Assembly: GCA_022539475.1 (NCBI GenBank)
Contig: VCMS01000475.1
Span: forward strand, 1-25,495
DNA from: Gracilaria domingensis
Lineage: Eukaryota; Rhodophyta; Florideophyceae; Gracilariales; Gracilariaceae
DNA: 25,495 nucleotides
Direction: 5' to 3'
The notes beneath the pieces were generated by a model. That model worked only from the letters and a program-made list of their open reading frames with translations. It was not told the DNA's origin and did no database searches. Made by a program: the position numbers and the translations under genes. Within the stretch, counting starts at the first letter, position 1; each line of letters starts with the position of its first letter. Shown here piece after piece: positions 9,626 through 17,558 of the stretch.

Positions 9626-9752
9626 TGGAGATTATTGATATCCAATACTACGGTATCGTCCGTGACGGAAATAACCTTGTAGGGTCCTTCCGCGATAGGC
9701 GAGAGCTTGTGGCGGCGTTCCTTCTCCGGATTATAGTATTCTTGCGGAGAAA
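9605..9752 (-). pseudogene. Integrase GPY/F segment, shifted out of the main frame
   Basis: The minus-strand frame reads EYYNPEKERRHKL, then SPIAEGPYKVISVTDDTVVLDI, then NNLHERIS. This is the GPY/F module that follows the integrase core in gypsy elements. The main frame upstream loses register at FLRKN near 9752, where one G of an expected GG is absent, and ends at 9648 without GPY. A second one-base loss near 9613 moves reading into the tail frame. Both are single-base contractions in GG. Confidence 0.72.
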
Positions 9753-11414
9753 TACCATATCGTCTGGTTTGACCTTTGGTAATGGGGTCTTAACCTTCGC
9801 ATCGAAGTTGCGCTTATAAGCGGCCTGCGCCTTATCCATCGCTGTGCGAGCGACCGGTACCATTTTGGTTAACCAATCCTTCCAAGCGTTCCTGTATAAC
9901 CCAACAGACGGGTACGTAGAAAGCGTTTCTTGAGCCTCGATTGCAACCGGTGGCGGTACTCTTGACAATACCAACTCAAAAGGTGCTAGCTTCGTTACCC
10001 GGTTGACTTGGGTGTTGTACGCATACGTAATAGCGTCCGTATACAAATCCCAAAATGCGTTCAGCATGGTACGGTTAAATCGTTCTACCTGACCATTTGT
10101 TTGGGGGTGGTAGGTGGTCGTAAATAGATTCTTGACACTCAAGATCCGACAGACGTCCTGGAAAAACTTCGACGTGAACTGTGAACCGTTATCTGATAAT
10201 AGATGAACCGGTGGACCGTACACAAAGACCCAGTGGGTGACAAAAGCTTGTGCAACCACGGTGGCCGTAATCCATTTCAGCGGGACTGTCCGTACCAACT
10301 TAGAGAACCGATCGGTGATAACCAGAAGGTATCGATTACTTCTTGCGGTTCTGATCAATTCACCTAAGATATCGATAGCGATAAACTCCAAAGGAGACCG
10401 TGCTGGGAACAGCGTTAACTTCCTCGAGTACTTACGAAGTTTCACGTTATATTTAGCGCACTCGGTGCAAGAGCGTCGTACTGCGTAGCAGTCCAATGCC
10501 ATTGACGGCCAGTAAAAATCCCTACGCAGGGTCAAGTATAGTTTTCGACCTCCTGGGTGGGCTCCTACCTTCACATAGTGTGTCCTGACCAACACACGGT
10601 TTTGCAGCGAGTATGGGACCATAATTTGGATATACGCTTCAACCAACCTAACCAGGTACCCCTGATCGTTAACCTGAAAAGGTATACGATCTCCTCTATT
10701 GAGACGAGCGCGAATTCGCGTACAAAACTCATCCGTTTGCTGTTCTCGGATCATCTCCTCGGGAGTGATGGGTACAAAAGATCCAGTCAAGGGATCCAAC
10801 TTCTCAGAAGTGAGCAGGATGTCGTCACAGATGTCATCCGACAAAGATTCGACCCAACCTGCTTGTTCTTCCACCATAAGGCATGGTATGTCCAGATCAT
10901 CAACTGGTGCCGCTTCTGCATTTGTTCCCAAGCGGGAGAGTGCATCTGCCTGCAGATTCAACGTTCCTTTTTTGTACGTAACTGTGAAATCGAACTTCGA
11001 TAACCTCAAGCGCCAACGCATCAAGCGTCCTGATGGTTCCGAGATTTCCATGAGCCATCGGAGAGATGAGTGGTCCGTATGTACCGTAAAATGGTTGCCC
11101 ATAAGATATGGCCTCAGTGTAGTTAGAGCCCATACAACGGCTAAGCACTCTTTCTCCGAAACTGAGTAGTTACGTTCGTGTACGTTCAAGGATCGCGACC
11201 AGTATCCAATTGGATGTCTCACGCCGTCTTCCGTGACCTGAAACAGGGCGCAACCAATCTGGTGTGCACTGGCGTCAGTGTCTACTTCGAATGGAAATCC
11301 TAGCTTAGGCAAAGCCAAGATTGGCGGTGACGTTACTGCGTCAATTAATGCCGAAAAGGCAGACGCTTCCGCGTCGCCTAGGGGTTCCAGTTGAACTGGT
11401 TGACCTTTTCTCAA
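9648..11414 (-). CDS. pol: RNase H and integrase part of Pol
   Basis: This is a 588-residue open stretch without its own ATG, continuing RT after a one-base shift. RNase H has TDAS (Asp47), NYSVSEKEC (81-90), HTDHSS (Asp114) and ADALSR (Asp157), which removes the RNA strand during reverse transcription. Integrase has the zinc-binding pair at His279 and His286, CTEC at 316-319, then Asp348 (AIDIL), Asp408 (LLSDNG) and Glu444 (GQVERFN), spaced D-D-35-E as required for catalysis. All key residues are present. The C-terminal 30 residues (after FLRK) are out of frame and do not match the family; the true continuation is in the next frame at 9752. Confidence 0.93.
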   Translation of the reverse strand: MRKGQPVQLEPLGDAEASAFSALIDAVTSPPILALPKLGFPFEVDTDASAHQIGCALFQVTEDGVRHPIGYWSRSLNVHERNYSVSEKECLAVVWALTTLRPYLMGNHFTVHTDHSSLRWLMEISEPSGRLMRWRLRLSKFDFTVTYKKGTLNLQADALSRLGTNAEAAPVDDLDIPCLMVEEQAGWVESLSDDICDDILLTSEKLDPLTGSFVPITPEEMIREQQTDEFCTRIRARLNRGDRIPFQVNDQGYLVRLVEAYIQIMVPYSLQNRVLVRTHYVKVGAHPGGRKLYLTLRRDFYWPSMALDCYAVRRSCTECAKYNVKLRKYSRKLTLFPARSPLEFIAIDILGELIRTARSNRYLLVITDRFSKLVRTVPLKWITATVVAQAFVTHWVFVYGPPVHLLSDNGSQFTSKFFQDVCRILSVKNLFTTTYHPQTNGQVERFNRTMLNAFWDLYTDAITYAYNTQVNRVTKLAPFELVLSRVPPPVAIEAQETLSTYPSVGLYRNAWKDWLTKMVPVARTAMDKAQAAYKRNFDAKVKTPLPKVKPDDMVFLRKNTIIRRRNAATSSRLSRKDPTRLFPSRTIP

Positions 11415-12400
11415 AAGGTGGTAAAGGGGGTCGCAATATCTGCGAAGTTCGGGACAAAACGCCGATATACATTACAAAGACCCAGAAAACTGCGGAGTTC
11501 CGTTTGTGTCGTAGGGTGTTTCGCTTCCTTCAGCGACTTCACGCGAACTGCGTCAACTGAGAGCTGTCCAGGTCGAATGATATGCCCTAGGTATTTGACA
11601 GAATCTGTGAAGAACTCGCACTTCTTGAGTTTCAGCGTAATGCCCGCGTCCCTGAGGACTCTCATGACGTCCCGGACGTGTGTTAAGTGGTCATCAAGGT
11701 TATCGGAGAACACGATGATATCGTCAAGATACACCAAGCAGGTCTTCCACTTGAATCGAGCCAAGAGGATATCGATAGCACGTTGAAACGTAGCCGGTGC
11801 GTTGGTTAATCCGAACGGCATTCGTTTAAACCGGTACAAACCTTGGTGGCACACAAAAGCAGTTTTGTCCTTATCCTTTTCACGGATCGGAACTTGCCAG
11901 TATCCCCAATTGGCATCCAAGGCGGTGAGCACTGTAGCACTCCCAAGCGAGTCAATGTATTCGTCCATCCTGGGTATTGGATAAACGTCTTTGACGGTGA
12001 CCGAATTTAGACGACGGTAATCAATACAGAATCGCCATGATCCGTCCGCTTTTGGAACTAGCACCACGGGTGAGGCCCAAGCGGATTGAGCCGCCTCTAT
12101 GACGCCAGCGCGTAATATCTTCTCAACCTGAGATTGCTCTTCTTCCCTAGCTTTGGGACCAGCCCGGTATGGGTGTTGGGAAATGGGGCTAGTACCTGGA
12201 AGTAGGTCAATACGGTGTTCCGTGATTCCAATTGTCCCGAGGGATCCATCCCACATGGGTGTGAACTCCCTCAACATTTCTCTTAGCTTACCTCTATGAG
12301 ATTCAGGTACATGATCAAAATTCAACTGTTCCAGTTCCTTGACAGGGTCTGTATCTTCCGTTCCTGGTGGCAACGCTTTACCCTCGGTGGGTGCCAGCGA
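11411..12400 (-). CDS. pol: Reverse transcriptase part of Pol
   Basis: About 330 residues follow the TAA that ends protease, in the same frame. The polymerase motifs are complete: SPVVLVPKADGSWRFCIDYRRLN (block with Lys and Arg for nucleotide binding), LTALDANWGYWQ with the first catalytic Asp, MPFGLTNAPATFQ, VYLDDIIVFSD with the catalytic pair, and KYLGHII. It copies element RNA into DNA inside Gag particles. It ends prematurely at TTTTGA near 11411, where one T of a run seems to be missing. The next frame resumes immediately with LRKGQPVQLEPLGD. No ATG-initiated independent product is likely; it should be part of Gag-Pol. Confidence 0.93.
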   Translation of the reverse strand, partial: SLAPTEGKALPPGTEDTDPVKELEQLNFDHVPESHRGKLREMLREFTPMWDGSLGTIGITEHRIDLLPGTSPISQHPYRAGPKAREEEQSQVEKILRAGVIEAAQSAWASPVVLVPKADGSWRFCIDYRRLNSVTVKDVYPIPRMDEYIDSLGSATVLTALDANWGYWQVPIREKDKDKTAFVCHQGLYRFKRMPFGLTNAPATFQRAIDILLARFKWKTCLVYLDDIIVFSDNLDDHLTHVRDVMRVLRDAGITLKLKKCEFFTDSVKYLGHIIRPGQLSVDAVRVKSLKEAKHPTTQTELRSFLGLCNVYRRFVPNFADIATPFTTF

Positions 12401-13612
12401 TTAGGTAACTTCGCTCGCCGGGGTATCCGATGCGGTAAAAGCGGTTTCCGCTGATCCCTCCCCCTCCTTAGCATCGGTTATACCGAGAACATCCGCAACG
12501 GGTATCTTCGTCGGTACGATAGCAGCAGGGTGTGGGAGAGTGGTACCAAGGATTTGGTTTTTAGCTAACCACTGTCGGGTTGTGCCAAAGTTGGCGACCA
12601 AAACTCTGAATGGTTTGTCGGATTCCACCGAGATTACTCCGTTCGCCAAAGCGAGTTGCTTCTGATCATACAATGATGGCAATGGTTGTACCACACGTAG
12701 ACCAGACTGCTTAGTAGTTATGGTTACCCAAACTTGGGATTGCGCAGGGATTGCGATGGCATGAGCCACATGGAGCTTAGATGATACCGGGTCGACGGTT
12801 GGAACTTCCTGTGCAGCAGGGAGCGGGACGCGCTTGCGTGTAGCTCTCTTTAGCGGTTTCCTTATAATCGGTATTTCGGAACCATCATCCATGGTAACAA
12901 CTCCAGCTCGAGGTCGAATCGCTTCAACAAAACGATCACAAAAGTCACAACCGAGTATCACCGGTGCGGCAATGCTTTTGCAAACCATGAAATCCACTTT
13001 AACCATACAGGTTCCTAATCGTACCATGAGAGGTATGTACCCAAGAGTACGCAACGGGTTATTGTTTGCATCCGCGATGTCCAAACCTGGACCATGACGA
13101 ATTTCATCCCGTAGCGCGGGTGGCACCAACTCAAGGTGAATCAGGTTCGGTGCAGCTCCTGTATCCAACACAGACAACTGTCGAACCATGAACTGGTTAG
13201 ACAAGCCAAGATCGGCATAAACTTTGTAGTTTCTCTTGGCCATCACAAGAACTCTTTCCGGAATACGGAGATTACGGGACCGTATCCACGGACGACGTAG
13301 AACCGAAAGGTGTTCTGAGCTCACGTCAGTTGTAGCCGCTATCCTTGAAAGGATTCTAACAGCTGGGGAGCGAAGCTGTGACGTCTCGGGCGCCTTTAAC
13401 TTCGGCTCGGAAGGCGCCCCTCCCGTAGGAGAAACTCCCGAAGTCAGTTTTTCTGAACGGGGCTCACCGAATTCCGTGCGTGAACTCCGTTCGGGGGGCC
13501 TAACTGAACCCCATGCGTGGGTACTTCGCCTTGAACCTGGTTCGAAGGTGCCTGTGCCGGAACGGAGGGCTGAGCATAGACCGGAACCGGTAATCCCAGT
13601 TCAGCTCTGGCC
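12401..13612 (-). CDS. pol: Retropepsin (protease) part of Pol
   Basis: This frame is open from about 13612 to TAA at 12401-12403. It overlaps the end of gag by about 165 nt in the -1 frame. SVLDTGAAPNLI holds the catalytic Asp, and APVILGCDF is the conserved I-L-G core of the fold, so this is an aspartic protease that would cleave Gag and Pol. Its last 90 residues are a Pro/Ala/Glu-rich linker with DAKEGEGSAE, which overlaps a polypurine tract. After the TAA the same frame stays open into RT, so the stop is either a nonsense mutation or a readthrough point. Confidence 0.85.
12455..12469 (-). promoter_or_regulatory. Internal polypurine tract 2 (candidate central PPT)
   Basis: On the minus strand a 15-nt all-purine run contains AAGGAGGGGGAG. 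The plus-strand block CTCCCCCTCCTTAG at 12458-12471 is the third identical 14-nt copy in the element. It lies in the protease-RT linker and encodes KEGE, in the same codon register as the copy near 9365. Confidence 0.6.
13444..13612 (-). promoter_or_regulatory. Gag/Pol -1 frame overlap, candidate recoding region
   Basis: Gag ends CAG AAA AAC TGA while the -1 frame is open through this stop and leads into protease. The A-rich GAAAAAC before the stop allows a -1 slip at the A-site codon but is not a perfect X-XXY-YYZ heptamer. The -1 frame is closed upstream by TGA-TAA near 13615, which bounds the region where a shift could occur. The overlap is direct observation; recoding is inference. Confidence 0.5.
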
Positions 13613-15513
13613 TTATCATATTCCTTTCGTGGAACAGATTCCTTTTTCTCGGGCGTGAGGGCGTCGTAATACGCAATGATTTTCGGCCTGTGCGACGGCG
13701 GAAATACGCACTGCGTCGATACGTGATCTGGAAGGTAGCACTGGTAACATATGACCGAGGCCGGTTTGTCGCGAGGGCGATTGTCCACTCGACGTTGTGG
13801 TGCTGTGTCCTTCCACCCTGGACGGTTCAGACGCGACGAATTGTTAGCGTAAGGCAGCGGGGCTGCAGGCACCCGGACACCTTGGGCATACAATGCGGGG
13901 TCTTCTTCCGTGCTCGGAATCGAGGTTGACGGCAGGTCCGTATATCCGTAAGAATCGGGGTTACTTCCGATGAAGTGGACGTTATCAGCATCACCGACAG
14001 CGGTTTCACGTCGCAAAACCGACATCGATGGTGACGAACTCTCCGCGAGTAGCGCTTTCGAGCGGCGCTGCCCCGGGTTGCGGGCTCGATACGTCTCTCC
14101 TTCCGCCTGGGCGTAATTAACCAACTCTAGGTACGTCATTCGGCGTTTTTCCTCGCGTCGGCGAGCGACCAACGACCGAATGGTGGGGTCCAAACCATCA
14201 ACAAACATGGTACACCGCTCCTGTGCGGAATACACATTACCACATCGGTGAAACGCTTTGTTCAACCGCGTTGAATAAACCGTTTCAGATTCTCCACTCT
14301 TCTGTCTAGTGTCGCGAACAGCAAGAGTAGCACTGTAAATCGCGTTGGAAGTCGCGTACGACCTGAGAAGGTAGTTCACGGCTCCCGGCCAACACGTGAC
14401 TCCTCCTTCCGAGGCTCTCGAGGTTCCTCGAACTGAGTTGTACTGATCTTCCGCAGTCCCTGTTAGGAAGTACGGCAGTGCCACATATGCCTGTGCTTCA
14501 CTCATACCGAGTATATCGGCCTCCTGGACGAACCTGGCAAGGAAATCCAAGATAAGGATAGGATCTGTCCCCGAGAACTTCCTTGTTTCAAGGGTAACAT
14601 TCAACCTTCGAATGTAGTCCTTCACCTTACCGGTTCCTCGCGAGGAGCGATTGGAAGTAACATCTTCCAACCGATAATAGCGGTACGACAACAGCTTTGT
14701 GTAGAGCGGGTCCGTCGGCTTTAACTCTTTGAGTCCCAAGTGGCGCCGTCCTTTCACGTGTGATCTCATCACTGCCTGAGTAGACTGCGTCGCTTTCGAC
14801 CGTGTCGAACGTGACCTATGACGGTTGTCATCACTATCAGATGAATCTGACGAACTGTCTTCAGTCATGCCGCTCGAGTCAGAGCGCGATGAATCCGAAT
14901 CATAGTGAACTCGTTTTGGGTGTCGACGTTTCTGCTTCACCGAACGATGGTCTTCATCCGCAGATGGATTTCCTTGAGGAACCTGTGCGTCCACAGCTTC
15001 ATCCATACGGATTGTATCCTCCAGCGTTTCCAAGCGCGAACGAATTCGACCGATATCGGTGCGCATTTCCTCGACAAATGCCCGGTACTCCGTGGCGAAG
15101 GCGTCTGGGGTACCCAGATTTTCCATAATGGAATTCACGTCCCTTCTCAGAAGACGTAAGTCTCCTGAGACATCCCTCACCTGGGTATTATCAACCTGCG
15201 TCCTCAACGAGGTAACATCCTGTAGGAGTTCCACGTGAGCAGCGTGATTAATATCCAAGCGGGATTCCAACCTAGCCAACTCGGCTACGGTAGCAGCGTT
15301 AGGGTTAACCATGGATGGTGTCTCAACGACGGGTTGAGCAGAACCCACGTTTTCCTTAGGTGCTTCCGTAGCTGAGCGCGTTCTCCGGGGGCGGGGTACG
15401 ACCTCAAGAGGTTGCGCCTCATCTGGGATAGACCGGGACGTCGGTGGAACGGGTGGAACCGCAGCTGACGACCGCGCTGAACCAGCTCGAGAACCTCGAG
15501 GCGGTTGCGGCAT
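13444..15513 (-). CDS. gag: Gag structural polyprotein of the young element
   Basis: I start at the ATG at 15513 (MPQPPRGSRAG), giving 689 residues. The frame is open 23 codons further back but without an ATG. In order: a Pro/Ser/Arg-rich N-terminus; a long coiled coil (roughly residues 70-175, with ELARLESRLDINHAAHVELL); an SD/SR tract (about 200-240, with SDSSRSDSSG); a capsid-like helical region (about 270-480, with ILDFLARFVQEADILG and TMFVDGLDPTIRSLVARR); and one CCHC-type knuckle, CYQCYLPDHVSTQC, spaced C-x2-C-x4-H-x4-C but lacking the usual Gly. It would package element RNA and form the particle. The frame is fully open, unlike pol. Confidence 0.93.
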   Translation of the reverse strand: MPQPPRGSRAGSARSSAAVPPVPPTSRSIPDEAQPLEVVPRPRRTRSATEAPKENVGSAQPVVETPSMVNPNAATVAELARLESRLDINHAAHVELLQDVTSLRTQVDNTQVRDVSGDLRLLRRDVNSIMENLGTPDAFATEYRAFVEEMRTDIGRIRSRLETLEDTIRMDEAVDAQVPQGNPSADEDHRSVKQKRRHPKRVHYDSDSSRSDSSGMTEDSSSDSSDSDDNRHRSRSTRSKATQSTQAVMRSHVKGRRHLGLKELKPTDPLYTKLLSYRYYRLEDVTSNRSSRGTGKVKDYIRRLNVTLETRKFSGTDPILILDFLARFVQEADILGMSEAQAYVALPYFLTGTAEDQYNSVRGTSRASEGGVTCWPGAVNYLLRSYATSNAIYSATLAVRDTRQKSGESETVYSTRLNKAFHRCGNVYSAQERCTMFVDGLDPTIRSLVARRREEKRRMTYLELVNYAQAEGETYRARNPGQRRSKALLAESSSPSMSVLRRETAVGDADNVHFIGSNPDSYGYTDLPSTSIPSTEEDPALYAQGVRVPAAPLPYANNSSRLNRPGWKDTAPQRRVDNRPRDKPASVICYQCYLPDHVSTQCVFPPSHRPKIIAYYDALTPEKKESVPRKEYDKARAELGLPVPVYAQPSVPAQAPSNQVQGEVPTHGVQLGPPNGVHARNSVSPVQKN

Positions 15514-15741
15514 ACTGGAAACCAGTAAGCAATCTGATCCAGATGATCCAGTTAAACTCGTACACGAGTCTCCAAAGAACAAGAAAACTCAATAAACCTT
15601 CTCGGTAAACCACCACGTTAGCGGTTCACGTTCAAAAGTTGTCAACCTCCAAAACTCTAAAGAGTCTCTGATCGTTGTCAGAAAACGGTGATCCGTCAAC
15701 AATCAAGTCAGTTCCACGACAGTGACCTAAAACGGTTCTAG

Positions 15742-15753
15742 GTCGGGAGACCA
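15742..15753 (-). promoter_or_regulatory. Primer-binding site of the young element
   Basis: On the minus strand, TGGTCTCCCGAC begins 3 nt inside the 5' LTR, so the primer tRNA would end GTCGGGAGACCA with its CCA tail. It is not the common initiator-Met site (TGGTATCAGAGC). An ending CGGGAGACCA recalls yeast-type tRNA-Tyr, but this is from memory and uncertain. The older element has the same 12 nt at the equivalent place. The stretch between here and the gag ATG is an untranslated leader. Confidence 0.85.
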
Positions 15754-15756
15754 CTT

Positions 15757-16729
15757 TGTGGGGCAAACTCGGAAGAGTGAAACCCACCAGACTGTCCGAA
15801 GGTCCGCTCTCGTGAGAGATGGCAGACCAGTGACAGAGCCCTCTGTACCACCGTAACTCGGTTTTAAGGCCGAAGTGGCACTGGCTATACCTACAGAGGT
15901 GCTAGGCCACGTGGTGAGGAAACGATGAGAAACTCCAGAGATGGGGTGGTATCGGCAACGATGAAACACGACCAACGACAGGTGTAGTCCCGAGAGGGAA
16001 AGCAACAGAAAACAACAACCAAACAACACCCACACGCGACGGGTAGGGCCTCCTCGGCACTGTGCCCGGAGCGGGGCGAGATCCTCCAACGGTAATGCAC
16101 GGGTTTCCGTAAACACGGCAAAACTCTATACAGAGTCGGATCACTTCGTAATCTAGTCCTATGCCTCCTCGGTAGGACCCTCAGGTCCCGACATCAACGA
16201 CAGATGTTCCTCAAAGGTACCGAGAGGGTAGGACCACCGTAACCAGACGTGGCTATACTCGCGAGAGTGATAACCCACGTAGGCGGTTGGCGCCAGAGCC
16301 TCACTCGTGTAGAGTCCACTCAGGAGAGCGCTACTCGACAAAGAGTTCACTTAGAAGTGCTCGGGTTGACTTTACAAAGGTGCTCGCGACGACGAGGTCG
16401 AGCTCACCTAAGTAGGTCTAAACTAACTATGTACACGTGGTGCACACCCGCAGGGGTCCGTACACGTGGCTAGCCCAGTGTCAGGCACCTCAGGTGCACT
16501 ACCTATTGTCCCGTAATATGCACACACACGGTGGTGTAGTACACGCGTCCGCCTAGCGGTATTGGCCAGCAATGGCAACCCTGATTACAGGTAACTGTGG
16601 GAAAGCCATTCCAAAAGTAACCGCCAAAATTGGGTCCAACTCAAAACTCTTCGAGTGCATCCTCGTATCACTCCCCTGAGTATATGAGGCGCATCATCCT
16701 GATAACCACGCAAAATGCGTTGCTCTACA
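15757..16729 (-). repeat. 5' LTR (right copy, 973 bp)
   Basis: It begins TGTGGGGC and ends CTCTACA on the plus strand, as in the left copy. In the sense (minus) direction it should supply the promoter and start site for gag-pol RNA. Differences from the left copy by eye are a G/T near 15864, four extra bases near 16018, and single substitutions near 16387, 16480, 16533, 16551 and 16644. No single-base indels separate the two LTRs. Confidence 0.97.
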
Positions 16730-16734
16730 CGTTC
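16730..16734. repeat. Right target-site duplication (CGTTC)
   Basis: An exact copy of 4812-4816 immediately after the terminal CA of the right LTR. It shows the insertion is unrearranged at both ends. Confidence 0.95.
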
Positions 16735-16854
16735 CTTCCGAATTAGGTCCTCCGGGTTATCCAACACCGGATGAGACACTGAACCTCGTACGGGGTGAGT
16801 ATTTGGTGGAGCGTTCGGCGCTCTTTTCGGGTGACGCACGCCCCGTTTCTCCAT
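16730..16854 (-). pseudogene. Start of the older gag, cut by the young insertion
   Basis: ATG at 16854 follows a stop (TAA) directly. The frame reads MEKRGVRHPKRAPNAPPNTH and continues to IRKER, where the young LTR begins at codon 42. When the insertion and one target duplication are subtracted, the same frame continues at 4811 for about 22 codons before a stop. So the target was a gag frame and the insertion did not change its register. Confidence 0.75.
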
Positions 16855-16970
16855 TTAGGCGACTGGTGTCGGAGCAAATTGCTTCGGCAACGGGAACCAA
16901 ACTACTCGGCTATCTGGTGATTTCCAAATACTCCCTTTCCAAAACCACTTGGTTAATCCACAAATTCTAA

Positions 16971-16982
16971 GTCGGGAGACCA
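16971..16982 (-). promoter_or_regulatory. Primer-binding site of the older element
   Basis: GTCGGGAGACCA on the plus strand matches 15742-15753 exactly. Five more upstream bases (TTCTA) are also shared, and the tract lies 5 nt from a TGTGG that starts the LTR remnant. Both elements would use the same primer tRNA. Confidence 0.75.
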
Positions 16983-16987
16983 AAATA

Positions 16988-17558
16988 TGTGGTATTGGCG
17001 CTCGGTGCGAATTGTGAGTGGGAAGCCCTGCGTGGGCTCGACCCTGCAGAGGAAGGAAACGCGTGACACCTAATAGGTCGGCTGCACGCGCCGTTGGATA
17101 TAGTTCACGGTAACCAAGTGGTAAAATCGCCTGGACTGGTGTGCGGCAGGCACGTATCACCTTCGAGGTCAGCAAAATAAATAGAAAACTACTAGACTTA
17201 CTGATTCGTGACTGTAGAACCGAACTGGTGTCGAATTAGCCTAGTTGGTGCTTTACTTTACCATTTGGTGTGAGAGGTTGGCGTCTCGGGGGTTTAGTAC
17301 ACCCGAGCGCCCCTCCGGATCTCACGGGCCTACTGCCACGTGGGCCACCGGGAGGTGCATTTGTGGTGCACCACCCCGGCCACATATCCACACTACCTAG
17401 TAAATACTAATTCTGAATTAATGAAAATAAACTAATTAGTCCTTGCCAAGCCTGCGCTTAGCGTCCCACGTGGTACAGTAGACACACGTACCCGGGAGCC
17501 CGTGACGTCACCACTTGGTCTTGTAGAGCCCCCGTTGATCCGGCCGAGCTATACTACA
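16988..17558 (-). repeat. 5' LTR remnant of the older element
   Basis: The left end TGTGG at 16988 is placed by the adjacent PBS and resembles the young LTR start. The right end is less sure. I propose CTACA at 17554-17558, which matches the young LTR terminus and gives about 571 bp, but CATGTACA at 17564 is an alternative. The body does not align by eye with the young LTR, so the two belong to different families or have diverged far. Confidence 0.5.

Larger units (their letters stand above)
4817..16729 (-). mobile_element. Complete young Ty3/gypsy retrotransposon with chromodomain and antisense gene
   Basis: The element is 11,913 bp with near-identical LTRs bounded by TG...CA and a perfect 5-bp target duplication. 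The primer-binding site beside the right LTR and the polypurine tract beside the left LTR show that the sense strand is minus. Order in the sense direction is 5' LTR, PBS, Gag, protease, RT, RNase H, integrase with GPY motif, long linker, chromodomain, antisense gene, PPT, 3' LTR. RT before integrase defines gypsy, and a terminal chromodomain suggests a chromovirus-like lineage. Pol has one in-frame TAA between protease and RT, another before the chromodomain, and at least three one-base shifts. As given, this copy could not make full Pol without recoding or help in trans. Confidence 0.96.
16730..17558 (-). mobile_element. Older decayed gypsy element, 5' end (LTR, PBS, gag start)
   Basis: This is the other half of the element at 1-4816, separated by the nested insertion. 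Right to left it shows an LTR remnant, a primer-binding site identical in 12 nt to that of the young element, a short leader, and a gag ATG at 16854. PBS-to-ATG spacing is about 130 nt, against about 230 nt in the young copy. A longer open stretch at 17175-16855 crosses the LTR/PBS junction and is therefore not a gene. Confidence 0.78.

Noticed and set aside
8309..12403. Reassigned TAA codon (alternative genetic code)
   Set aside because: Only two in-frame TAA codons were seen, while TAA also ends the antisense gene at a sensible place. Mutation or readthrough is simpler.
16855..17175. 106-codon minus-strand frame
   Set aside because: It runs across the LTR end and primer-binding site of the older element, has no domain, and stops just before the gag ATG. 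It is a chance opening.
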